From positions 2,232,001 to 2,296,000 of the forward strand of contig CP159477.1 in NCBI GenBank assembly GCA_042140185.1: a stretch of 64,000 bases of DNA, written 5' to 3'. Shown one piece after another: positions 54,705-63,281 of this stretch. Numbering within the stretch: the stretch's first letter is position 1; the number at the start of each line of letters is the position of its first letter. Both the position numbers and the translations under genes were made by a program. Below the pieces are notes generated by a model. It saw nothing but the letters and a program-made list of their open reading frames with translations, was not told the origin of the DNA and searched no databases. The stretch comes from JANSXG01 sp024743075. Its GTDB lineage: Bacteria > Planctomycetota > Phycisphaerae > Phycisphaerales > UBA1924.

Positions 54705-55130
54705 ATGGCATACAGCGAAAAAGTCATCGACCACTACGAGAACCCCCGCAACGTCGGCAACTTCGGTACCACCGCCGATGTGAAGACCCGCAAGGACATC
54801 GGCGTCGGCGTCGTCGGCGCCCCCGAGTGCGGCGATGTGATGCAGCTCCAGATCAAGGTCGACGAGAGCGGCAAGATCGAAGACGCCAAGTTCAAGTGCT
54901 TCGGCTGCGGCTCGGCCATCGCCAGTTCCTCGCTCGCCACCGAATGGATCAAGGGCAAGACCCTCGACGAGGCCATGGCCATCAAGAACACCGACCTCGT
55001 CGAAGAACTCAGCCTCCCGCCCGTCAAGATCCACTGCTCGGTCCTCGCCGAGGATTCGATCAAGAGCGCCATCAAGGACTACCAGAAGAAGAACGGCCTG
55101 CTCAAGGAAGAACACGAGCACGCCCACTGA
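54705..55130 (+). CDS. iscU: Fe-S cluster assembly scaffold IscU
   Basis: 141 residues. 'YSEKVIDHYENPRNVGNF', then the three cluster-ligand cysteines in 'GAPECGDVMQLQI', 'KFKCFGCGSAIASSS' and 'KIHCSVLAEDSIKSAI', and an 'LPPVK' HscA-recognition site. It ends with a His/Glu-rich tail 'EEHEHAH'. It receives sulfur from IscS. hscA/hscB and fdx are absent from the window. Confidence 0.96.
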   Translation: MAYSEKVIDHYENPRNVGNFGTTADVKTRKDIGVGVVGAPECGDVMQLQIKVDESGKIEDAKFKCFGCGSAIASSSLATEWIKGKTLDEAMAIKNTDLVEELSLPPVKIHCSVLAEDSIKSAIKDYQKKNGLLKEEHEHAH

Positions 55131-55165
55131 GGCGTCGCCAAACCGCATTCCCAATCCGCAATAAA

Positions 55166-55189
55166 GCCGGACGCGTCAGTGCGTCCGGC
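55166..55189 (+). terminator. Hairpin after iscU
   Basis: GCCGGACGC pairs perfectly with GCGTCCGGC over a 6-base loop. It is followed by TCTCGCG with no T-tract, so it is at best a weak terminator or an mRNA-stabilising hairpin separating iscU from the HesB gene. Confidence 0.5.
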
Positions 55190-55342
55190 TCTCGCGTTAT
55201 ACAGACGTCGATCCGGCAGTTCCCCCAAGATCGCCCCTCATCCGGCCGATCTTTCCCGGGACGCGAGGCGTATAATGTCCGCGAAGCATCACGCAGGCCC
55301 GGATGAACACCCGGTCATCCTGCCACCGATAGGAGTTCACCC

Positions 55343-55705
55343 ATGACCACCGCCACAACCGACACCCAGACCGAGGGACTCGTCCTCACCCCCACCGCCG
55401 CTCGCGAGGTCAAGACCATCATCGAGCAGCAGGAACTGGACAAGGACAAGGTTCGCCTGCGCGTCGGCGTCAAGGGCGGCGGCTGCTCCGGGTTCAGTTA
55501 CATCCTCGATCTCACCGAGGTCAAGAAAGACACCGACGAGGAGATCGAGCAGCACGGCGTCAAGATCATCTGCGACCCCAAGTCCCTGCTCTACCTCAAC
55601 GGCACCACCATCGACTTCAAGGACGAGATCATGGGGCGCGGATTCGTGTTCACCAACCCGAACGCCAACTCCACCTGCGGTTGCGGCTCCTCCTTCGCGG
55701 TCTGA
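55343..55705 (+). CDS. HesB/IscA/ErpA-family Fe-S carrier
   Basis: 120 residues. A-type carrier motif: 'LTPTAAREVKTIIEQQ' at the N-terminus, first Cys in 'GGGCSGFSYILDL', C-terminal Cys pair in 'PNANSTCGCGSSF'. It accepts clusters from IscU and passes them to apoproteins. Exact subtype (IscA, SufA or ErpA) is not separable by eye. Separated from iscU by ~210 bases with a hairpin, so it may have its own promoter. Confidence 0.92.
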   Translation: MTTATTDTQTEGLVLTPTAAREVKTIIEQQELDKDKVRLRVGVKGGGCSGFSYILDLTEVKKDTDEEIEQHGVKIICDPKSLLYLNGTTIDFKDEIMGRGFVFTNPNANSTCGCGSSFAV

Positions 55706-55729
55706 TCCCCCGCCGCTCTTGCATGCCAC

Positions 55730-55753
55730 AAAGCCCGCAGAAGCGGGCTTTTT
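55730..55753 (+). terminator. Rho-independent terminator after the HesB gene
   Basis: AAGCCCGC-AGAA-GCGGGCTT stem-loop followed by TTT and C, 25 bases after the stop. Confidence 0.9.
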
Positions 55754-55852
55754 CGTGCGCAGACGCGACCTCGCCACCCGTCTCGGGTACAACCAAGAGC
55801 CCGGCCAACGCCTAGAGTCAGCCGAACGAAACCGCCCGTGAGGAACCCGAGC

Positions 55853-57204
55853 ATGCCCAGCCCCGACCGCCCACTCCACCGACTGACCTCCCGTTTCGGA
55901 CGCCTCTGCGGCATCACCGCCCTCGTTGGCGCGTGCAGCATCGCCACGACTCCCCACACCGTGTCCGCTGCGCAGGACCGCGACCCAAGTCTCTCGGCGG
56001 TCGAGGAACTGCAGATCGCTCCGTGGGTGCGCACCAAACTCATGCCCGGCGGCGTGCTCGAAATGCAGGTCGCCCAGCGCGTCCTCAAGCCCAAGGACGG
56101 CACCGGACCGGATCTGCTCATCGTCGGCGCCGTCCATATCGGCGATCGCGAGTACTACCGCGCCATGCAGGAAACGCTCAACCCCCTGCCCCTCATCCTT
56201 TACGAGGGCGTGCTCCCCGCCGGCGGCGAAAACGTCGAGCCCGCGAACGACGACGAGGCCCGCGAACTCACGCGCCAGCGACTCCGCCTGCTCGCAACGC
56301 TCTCACTCCAGATCGGCGTTTCCTCGAGCATCGACGAGATGATCGATCAGGTCGCCGAGAAGCAGAAGACTCGCACGCTGCTCAAGACCGCCAGTGTCGA
56401 CGGCTGGGGCTTCCCGATTGCCATGGAAACCGACGAAGACGGCGACGCCGACTTCGTCTCCTACGGCGCCGACGGCGAACCCGGCGGCGAAGGCCCGAAC
56501 CGCGACCTCCGCTTCAGCGATCAGCGCCCCTCGCACCCGCCGAGAGGGGCGAGGTCGACGGCATCCAGGTCCAGCTGGCAAGCGCACTCGGCCTGCGTTT
56601 TCAACTCGAGGAGATGAGCGAAGACGGCATGAACTGGCGCAACGCCGACATGTCCACCTCGCAGATCGAGCAGCGCGTCGCCGCCCTCGGGGGTGACGCT
56701 TCCGCGCTCTTCGATCAGCTCGGCGGTACCGGGCTCCCGGCGCAGCTCATCGGCATGGTCCTGCGCATCGTCGAGACGTTCCCCGGAGCGCAGGCCCGCG
56801 CCAAGATGATGCTCATGGACATGCTCGCCCAGAGCGAGATCCTCGAGATCGGCATGCCCGGTCCCGACGGCAAAGCCCTCATGCAGGTCATCATCGACGA
56901 GCGCAACCAGGTCATCGTCGATCGCCTGCTCGAAGCGCTCCCCGAAGCCGCAGAGAAAGACTGGGACACCATCGGCATCATCTACGGCGCCGGTCACATG
57001 CCCGATCTGCTCGAACGCCTCGACGACCAGGTCGGCTACGAGGTCGTTTCCGGCGACTGGAACACGGCCATCACCCTCGACCTCGAAGCAGCCGGCATCA
57101 GCATGCGCGAACGCGCGATGTACAAGCGTCAGATCGAGATGCAGCTGGAAGTCATGCAGCGCCAGGCCGAACGCCAGCGCCGTCGCCAGCGCAACAACGA
57201 CTGA
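55853..57204 (+). CDS. Exported TraB/GumN-like protein (frameshifted)
   Basis: 450 residues after restoring one C in GCGCCCC at 56524-56530, joining '..LRFSDQRP' to 'LAPAERGEVDGIQVQ'. The N-terminus is a signal sequence (hydrophobic 'LCGITALVGACSIATTPHTVSA'), so it is periplasmic or exported. TraB-type motifs: 'LLIVGAVHIGDREYY' with conserved His, 'LILYEGVLPAGG' (Glu), and C-terminal 'DTIGIIYGAGHMPDLLERL' with the second G-x-G-H. TraB/TiKi proteins are predicted metallohydrolases or proteases. Ends against a convergent gene (TGATCA). Confidence 0.75.
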
Positions 57205-57669
57205 TCAACCGCCCGCCCCGTCGTCTTCGCCGGGAACATCATCCTCCGGTGTGTCCTCCGGAAGTCTCCCGCCGCCGACGCCACCGAGAGAGCCCTGCTG
57301 AAGCGGGCGAGACTGCGCGAACAGCAACGCGGCGAAGTCCTTCGTCTCCTCAGAGACACCCGTGCCGCGCGTCTCTTCGTAGATCTTCGCAAACAACTCG
57401 CGCGAGAAATTTACCTCATCAAACTCGGCCGGCTTGGTCAACCCGCCCGACTCGTAGTGACGCCGGAACATCTCGTCCAGGAACGAGTCAACCAGCTCAT
57501 CAACACGAGCCTTGGCGTCCGCACCGACATCCTGCGAGTTGCGTTGCACCATCGACATGACGTGTGTGCGCGCGTCCTGCTTCATCTCCGACCGCTGGTA
57601 CTGCTTGTAGACGAAGAAGCCCCCGACCGTCAGCAGGCTGCACACAATCGCCGTGAGAATCAGGCGCAT
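57205..57669 (-). CDS. Uncharacterised single-pass membrane protein
   Basis: 154 residues. One N-terminal helix ('LILTAIVCSLLTVGGFFVY') followed by a helical exported domain ('ARTHVMSMVQRNSQDVGADAKARVDELVDSFLDEMFRRHY') and a Gly/acidic tail 'PEDTPEDDVPGEDDGAGG'. A GGAGTGC site lies upstream of the ATG at 57669. No family recognised. Confidence 0.65.
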   Translation of the reverse strand: MRLILTAIVCSLLTVGGFFVYKQYQRSEMKQDARTHVMSMVQRNSQDVGADAKARVDELVDSFLDEMFRRHYESGGLTKPAEFDEVNFSRELFAKIYEETRGTGVSEETKDFAALLFAQSRPLQQGSLGGVGGGRLPEDTPEDDVPGEDDGAGG

Positions 57670-57784
57670 ATCGCACTCCTTCCGGGCGTGCCTCGCCCAG
57701 CCCGGAGCATACCCGATACCCCTGTAGGACCGAAGCCAGTTTTGCGTAGACTTCTCAGCACGAAGCCCTCCGAAAGGACCACGA

Positions 57785-60123
57785 ATGCCCAAGCAGCCTG
57801 TCGCCATCCTCGCAGCCGCCTCGGTCCTCGGCCTCGTCTGCAATAGCGCCGCGAACGCCCGACAGACCGTCGACGCCACGCCCGCCGAAGTGCTCGCCTG
57901 GCCGGGCGACTCTCGCGCCGGTCTGCTCATCCCGACCCAGACGTGGAGCGGGATCGAGGACTTCGCGGGCTTCGACGGCCCGATCGGCTACTCCCGCGAC
58001 CAGATGGCCAACTACGGCCGCGATGCGCACCTGCTCGAGTCAACGATCCGTCTGTTTGGCGATGCGCGTGCCATCACCCGCGAGACCGGTCGCGTCAGCG
58101 ACCGGATCCTGACCGGCGCACGCCGCTTCCGATTGGGCGACCTGACGCAGGAGGCCTACGCGCTCCTCGACGTCGCCGCCGCCAGAGGTGTCCGCGCACC
58201 CGAACCCGGATCGTGGGGCGTGGCATACATCCAGCATGACGCCTCGCCGACCGAAGCGCTCGAAGCGATCGGCGAGCGTTTCGCCGATCCGACCCAGACC
58301 GAAACACCGCCGGTACTGGATGATCAGACCCGCCCGCTGTGGTCCGAACTGCCGTTGCCGGTGCAGCGCCTCGTCGTGCGCATGCTCATCGCCGACGCAG
58401 AAGCGCGCCGCTGGATCCGAAGCGCGATCGATCCCGAACTGATCCGCGCCGCCGCCATCGAGCAGCTCCGACTCGCCGGCGTCGACGGCAGAACACTCGC
58501 CGGCGCGACCTACTCCTTCTCCGACGCACTTGCTGGCGCTCAGGAACTCTGGCTTGCCGATCCGTCAGGCATCGGCCTCGACGCCCGCCCGACGCCCGCC
58601 GCCCGCGCTCTCCTTGAGGGCTACGACGCCTCGATGATGGCCTACGCATCCGTCGTCTACGCGCGCCACGCCAGCGCCGCCATCGATGAGTTCGAAGCGT
58701 GGCGCGCCCAGGCCCGCTGGCGCCCGACGAGAGACGCCCCCTGCGAGGCCTCGCCTTCGACACGCCGCTCGGCCCGGTACGCATCCTCTCCAGCGAAGCC
58801 GATCGGCTCGCGGTCGGCATGGAAGTTCCGCTCGACGAGGTCGCCCGCCTCGGCACACTCTCCGCGCGGGACGGCGCCATTCTCGTGGTCGATCTCGGAG
58901 GCGACGACTCGTACTTCGGTCGCGTCGGCACTCCGAACCTCGCCGGCGTCGTCGCCGGCAACGGCGAAGGCCTTCTGCGCCCCATCGCCACCGTCATCGA
59001 CCTCGACGGCAACGACATGTACGACGCCGCGGGCCTCGACGGCTCCATCGCCTGTGGCCTGTTCGGGATCGGAGCGATCTTCGATCTCGGCGGAAACGAC
59101 CGCTACCTCGGCGCCGGCCACTCCGTCGCCCGAGCTCTCTACGGCACGGCCCTGCTCGTCGATCGATCAGGCACAGATCAGTACGTCACCTCCGGCTTCC
59201 ACACGCAGGGCACCGCGCACTGCGGCGTCGCTCTGCTCCTCGATCAGTCCGGCAACGACAAGTACACGCTCGACGCCTTCGGTCAGGGCCTCGGCGGCAC
59301 CCGCGGCGCCGGCCTGCTCATCGATCTCGACGGCAACGACCAATACCGCGCCCGCGACAACGGCTGGAACCTGCCGACCTACCGCGATCTGTCCGCCTCA
59401 TACGCCCAGGGCGTCGGCTATGGCCGGCGCGCCGACTTCGGCGATGGCCACTCGCTCGCCGGCGGATGGGGCATGCTCCTCGACAACACGGGCGATGATT
59501 CCTACCACGCCACCGTCTGGTCGCAGGGTGCCGGTTACTGGTGGGGAGTCGGCGTCCTCGAAGATCGCGCGGGGGACGACAGCTACCGCAACGGCTGGCA
59601 CTCGCTCGGTGCGGCTGCGCACTTCTCGATCGGCCACGCCGTCGACCTTGAGGGTTCAGATCAGTACAACCTCGATAACCCGTCCACGGTCGGACAGTAC
59701 ATGGGATCGGCCCGCGACGGCTCAATTGCCATGTTCATCGACGGCGACGGCAACGACCGAGCCGTCCTCAGCAACCGGAGCGCCGGCTGCGCCGACCTCG
59801 GCTCCATCGCCATCTACTGGGATCGGCGCGGCAACGACCGCTACACCATCAAGCTCGATACCACCGCGAACAGCGACCGGGCTCTCGGCGAGGTCATCGC
59901 CTACGACGACTTTCGATCCTTCCGCGACGACCTGATCTCGTTGGGCCTCTTCCTCGACACCGAGGGACGCGATGAGTACCGCCCCACCTCGCCCCAGATC
60001 GTCGACCGCAACAGCTGGGACCGATCCGCGAGCCCGAACGAGAGGGCTCTGGGCATCGACGAGGAGCGCTACGAGCCCGAGGGCTTCAAGCGCGATGCAC
60101 CAGCGTCCGACGCGCAGGAATAA
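57785..60123 (+). CDS. Exported protein with twelve D-x-x-G-x-D-x-Y repeats (frameshifted)
   Basis: 779 residues after restoring one C at 58719-58725, giving 'QARWRPDERRPLRGLAFDTPLG'. Signal peptide of ~26 residues. The first ~330 residues are helical without a recognised family. The rest is a run of repeats, each 30-45 residues, with the motif hydrophobic-D-x-x-G-N/S/T/D-D-x-Y: e.g. 'VIDLDGNDMYDA', 'IFDLGGNDRYLG', 'LLDQSGNDKYTL', 'LIDLDGNDQYRA', 'LLDNTGDDSYHA', 'FLDTEGRDEYRP'. Asp-rich turns suggest Ca binding in a solenoid or propeller. No enzymatic motif is visible. Surface or periplasmic. Confidence 0.8.
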
Positions 60124-60373
60124 CCCCCACGCGCAAGGCCTGCGGGCCCGATAACGCCCGTCCTGCGCTCGCCTGAGCCGCGCTCTGCCTGCCTCTAAGT
60201 TTTTTATCGGGAGCCCGCGGATCAGGCCGATGCTCGCTGGGCACCGGATGGTCGCGCGGCGGCTCGCGGGTGCGACGCCGGAAGGCAAAGCGGCGTCGAA
60301 CCCCGGCCCGCCCGACGTCGGGCGCGATGAGTTTCACGGACGAGAGCATTCAAACCGCAGAAGGGACGCGGAA

Positions 60374-60886
60374 ATGAACGAGCAACTGAACAACGAACAG
60401 ATCACGGTGATCGGCGCCGGAACGCACATCAAGGGCGAGATGACCTTCGATCGCACCGCCCGCATCCTCGGGAGCTTCGAGGGCAAGATCTCCTCCAACG
60501 GCGAGATCCAGATCGGCGAGACCGCTAAGTGCAAGGCCGCGATCGACGGCGAGGTCGTCCGCATCGACGGCACCGTCGAGGGCGATGTCGTCGCCCGCGA
60601 GTGCGTCCACCTCTCCGACTCCGCTCGCATGACCGGCGATGTCGTTGCCAGCAAGATGATCGTCGCCGAAGGCGCCAACTTCCTGGGTCACTGCCGCGTC
60701 GGCCCCGACGCCGTGAAGAACATGGAGCCCCGCGCTTTGCGCAGCGTCGAGAAGGCCGAAGGACCGCAGGTCGAGACCCGTCCGGTCGACATGGCCCGCT
60801 CCAAGCTCGCCGACGCGCAGGCCCGCCTCGCCCGCATGGGCAGCGAAGCCGAAACCGTCGCGTCCGGCGATGAAGCCGCGGCCTGA
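60374..60886 (+). CDS. Bactofilin (polymer-forming cytoskeletal protein)
   Basis: 170 residues. DUF583 beta-helix: 'TVIGAGTHIKGEMTFDRTARILGSFEGKISSNGEIQIGETAKCKAAIDGEVVRIDGTVEGDVVARE' with short repeated strands and hydrophobic-Gly turns. The C-terminal 50 residues are a charged Ala-rich tail. Bactofilins polymerise without nucleotide at the cytoplasmic membrane and scaffold envelope enzymes. GAAGGGACG ribosome site. The related gene at 60988 follows after a terminator. Confidence 0.93.
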   Translation: MNEQLNNEQITVIGAGTHIKGEMTFDRTARILGSFEGKISSNGEIQIGETAKCKAAIDGEVVRIDGTVEGDVVARECVHLSDSARMTGDVVASKMIVAEGANFLGHCRVGPDAVKNMEPRALRSVEKAEGPQVETRPVDMARSKLADAQARLARMGSEAETVASGDEAAA

Positions 60887-60920
60887 GGTCGACGCAGCGA
60901 CACACCAGACCGAATCGTTC

Positions 60921-60957
60921 ACGCCGACAACGCGCAAGACTGCGGGGTCGGCGTTTT
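60921..60957 (+). terminator. Rho-independent terminator after bactofilin
   Basis: ACGCCGAC (60921-60928) and GTCGGCGT (60947-60954) form an 8-bp stem followed by TTTT, 35 bases after the stop. Confidence 0.8.
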
Positions 60958-60987
60958 TCGTGAGCGGAGACACCTCCCGGCATCGCG

Positions 60988-61539
60988 ATGTCCAAGCACA
61001 TGCCACAGCGTCAAGTTCGGTGCTACCACTGCGGTCACGCGCTGCAGGTCGGCGAGCGTGCGCTCACCACGATGTGCACCCACTGCTACCGCGGCCTCCG
61101 CGTCGACGACGTCGTCATCCGCGGCAAGGAGTCCTTCGCCGCGGTCCAAACCTGTGGAATGGTCATCATCCATCGCAAGGCCCGCGTCCTCGCGAACGTC
61201 GTGCAGGCCTCCATGGGCGTGCAGGTCGAGGGCGCGCTGCGAGGCGATGTCATCTCCGGCGGCCCCGTCCTGATCGGCGCCAAAGCGGTTTGGAAGGGCG
61301 GCTGTCGCGCCCCATCGCTGCACATCCAGGACGGCGCTTCCGTCGGCGGCGGATGGTTCGAGATCACCCCGGATGTCCGATTCGGCGATCCCGCGATCGT
61401 CGACAAGCCGCTGCAAACCCCGAAATCAATGCCCGAACCGGGCCCCGAGCCCGTCCGCGACCTGCGCGAGTACATCCGAACCCTCCCGATCCGGCAGACC
61501 GCACGCGACAACGAGCAACTGAGCACCCGGACCGGTTAG
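60988..61539 (+). CDS. Zinc-ribbon bactofilin-like protein
   Basis: 183 residues. The N-terminus has two C-x-x-C pairs, 'VRCYHCGHAL' and 'TTMCTHCYRGLRV' (residues ~11-35), a zinc-ribbon. A bactofilin-like beta-helix follows (~40-130): 'VVIHRKARVLANVVQASMGVQVEGALRGDVISGGPVLIGAKAVWKGG'. The tail is Pro/Glu-rich. It is the paralogue of the upstream bactofilin with an added metal-binding head, which could link the filament to nucleic acid or protein partners. Confidence 0.8.
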   Translation: MSKHMPQRQVRCYHCGHALQVGERALTTMCTHCYRGLRVDDVVIRGKESFAAVQTCGMVIIHRKARVLANVVQASMGVQVEGALRGDVISGGPVLIGAKAVWKGGCRAPSLHIQDGASVGGGWFEITPDVRFGDPAIVDKPLQTPKSMPEPGPEPVRDLREYIRTLPIRQTARDNEQLSTRTG

Positions 61540-61631
61540 GTTGCTCGGGCCAACCCGGCGGCGCTTCGCAGATGGTGCGGTCAGCGCCGCCCGGCTATCG
61601 GGCAAGTCCTGGCCCGGATAGAGTGCCATCC

Positions 61632-62324
61632 ATGCCCGATCGTCCCCCAGCGCCAGACAAAGACGCAGCTGACCCGGCGATCTCCCGCCGCCCTCCAGAC
61701 CCGCAGCATCACAACCCCAGACGCGGTCTCTTGCTCGCGCTGGCTTTGGTGCTCTCGGTGGCACTCTTGTCCGTGTTGTGCCAAGTGCTGTGGCAGCGCG
61801 ATCCGGATGTCGTTCTGGAGAACCACCTCCTCGAGAACGCGCAGGCAACGTTTCTCGGACTGGCGGCCGTGCTCAATCTTTGGCGTGGACACTCAGCCCG
61901 ATCAGAATTCGACAGGTACGCGCGCATGGCGATGGCCTTGTTCGCCATCAGCATGCTCCTGCGCGAAGTGGATATCGCTCGCGCAGACGGGAGTCGCTAC
62001 CTGGACGGGATCGAACTCGGACTGCGGAGCCTCGTCGGCGTCGGTTGGGTCGTGTTCGCTGTGAAATTCTTCCCTCGCCGAGCGATGATTCAAGGCCGCT
62101 CGGGCGCGGTGCTTCGCAGTCCGTTTTTCCTTCTCGTCGGGCTCGGCTGCATGTTCTACGCGGCTTCATATCCGTTCGATAAGTTCGAGCCGGTGATCTT
62201 CGGACTGAACTCGGTTCTCGTGGAAGAAGCCCTGCAGCTCAACGCATCGTTCATGTTTCTGCTCACCGGTTTCGTTCGTCCGCCGGACGGGTCGACTCTG
62301 CCAACGGACGACGCTAGGGTTTAG
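61632..62324 (+). CDS. Uncharacterised multi-pass membrane protein
   Basis: 230 residues from the ATG at 61632. A Pro/Asp-rich start (RPPAPDKDAADP) is followed by about six transmembrane helices ('GLLLALALVLSVALLSVLCQVLW', 'QATFLGLAAVLNLWRG', 'MAMALFAISMLLREVDI', 'LVGVGWVVFAVKFFP', 'FFLLVGLGCMFYAASYPF', 'LNASFMFLLTGFV'). A much longer in-frame extension reads through the zinc-ribbon bactofilin and is rejected. No family recognised. Confidence 0.65.
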   Translation: MPDRPPAPDKDAADPAISRRPPDPQHHNPRRGLLLALALVLSVALLSVLCQVLWQRDPDVVLENHLLENAQATFLGLAAVLNLWRGHSARSEFDRYARMAMALFAISMLLREVDIARADGSRYLDGIELGLRSLVGVGWVVFAVKFFPRRAMIQGRSGAVLRSPFFLLVGLGCMFYAASYPFDKFEPVIFGLNSVLVEEALQLNASFMFLLTGFVRPPDGSTLPTDDARV

Positions 62325-62384
62325 ACCCGATTCCCACGCGGCGGCTTGCGATCGCCGCCGTTTACCCTCCAACGGAGCAAAACC

Positions 62385-62666
62385 ATGGCCCGCGCCGAAG
62401 CCCGCCACATCCTCGTCGACACCGAAAATCAGGCCCAGGACCTCAAGAAGCAGATCGAGGGCGGCACCGACTTCGCCGACCTCGCCAAGCAGCACTCCAA
62501 GTGTCCCTCCGGCAAGGCCGGCGGCTCGCTCGGCGAGTTCGGCCAGGGCGACATGGTCCCCGAGTTCGACGCCGTCGTCTTCGGCGACCTGCCCGTTGGC
62601 CAGGTCTCCGACCCCGTCAAGACCCAATTCGGCTACCACCTGCTCGAAGTCCAGAAGCGGGTCTGA
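62385..62666 (+). CDS. ppiC: Parvulin-type peptidyl-prolyl isomerase (PpiC)
   Basis: 93 residues, a stand-alone cytoplasmic parvulin. 'ARAEARHILVDTENQAQDLKKQIEGGTDFADLAKQHSKCPSGKAGGSLGEFGQGDMVPEFDAVVF' and 'VKTQFGYHLLEVQKR' match PpiC throughout, including the active-site His residues, the Cys and 'FGYH'. It catalyses proline cis-trans isomerisation. GGAGC site upstream. Confidence 0.95.
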   Translation: MARAEARHILVDTENQAQDLKKQIEGGTDFADLAKQHSKCPSGKAGGSLGEFGQGDMVPEFDAVVFGDLPVGQVSDPVKTQFGYHLLEVQKRV

Positions 62667-62708
62667 TAACCAACGGGTCGGGCCGTCAAGCCCGCATCCA
62701 CGAACGCC

Positions 62709-62750
62709 GGCGGAACGAATCCAATCCTGGATCGTTCCGCCTGTCGTTTT
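62709..62750 (+). terminator. Terminator after ppiC
   Basis: GGCGGAACGA (62709-62718) pairs with TCGTTCCGCC (62732-62741) as a perfect 10-bp stem; TGTCGTTTT follows. Confidence 0.75.
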
Positions 62751-62780
62751 GCCCCATCCCATGCTTCGATAAAGGCTTTA

Positions 62781-63239
62781 ATGACCACAAGCCCAGCCCA
62801 GCCCGAAACCGACGCTCGCTCCGGCACGGAACCCCGCTTCACCATCCTCGTCGACGGGCTGTGCCACCTCTGCTCCAAAGAGGCCACCATGATGCGCCGC
62901 ATGGACAAGGGCAAGGGCAACCTCGGCATCGTCGATATCGCCGAGCCCGGCTTCGATCCCGCCGACTACGGACGCACCATGGACGAGCTCATGGGCGAGA
63001 TCCACGGCGTCACCCGAGACGGGCGCCTCATCACCGGCGTCGAAGTCTTCCGTCAGGCCTACGACGCCGTCGGCTGGGGCTGGCTGCTCAACTGGACCCG
63101 TCTGCCCGTGCTCCGCCAGCTCGCCGATCTCGGCTACCGCTTCTTCGCCTGGCTGCGCCTGCGCCTGCCTCGCATGAAAAGCGGACCGTCCTGCTCAAAC
63201 GGTCGCTGCAAACTGCCCCGGGCCAGCGCCTCCGCCTGA
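62781..63239 (+). CDS. DCC (DUF393) family thiol-disulfide protein
   Basis: 152 residues. 'FTILVDGLCHLCSKEATMMRRMD' contains the DxxCxxC motif that names the family. 'GVTRDGRLITGVEVFRQAYDAVGWGWLLNWTRLPVLRQLADLGYRFFAWLRLRLPR' matches the rest. The C-terminus adds a Cys pair ('GPSCSNGRCKL'). Predicted redox activity; the physiological partner is unknown. Confidence 0.9.
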   Translation: MTTSPAQPETDARSGTEPRFTILVDGLCHLCSKEATMMRRMDKGKGNLGIVDIAEPGFDPADYGRTMDELMGEIHGVTRDGRLITGVEVFRQAYDAVGWGWLLNWTRLPVLRQLADLGYRFFAWLRLRLPRMKSGPSCSNGRCKLPRASASA

Positions 63240-63281
63240 TCCCCTGTTCCGGATCGGGAACGCGGCTACACTCACCCGACC

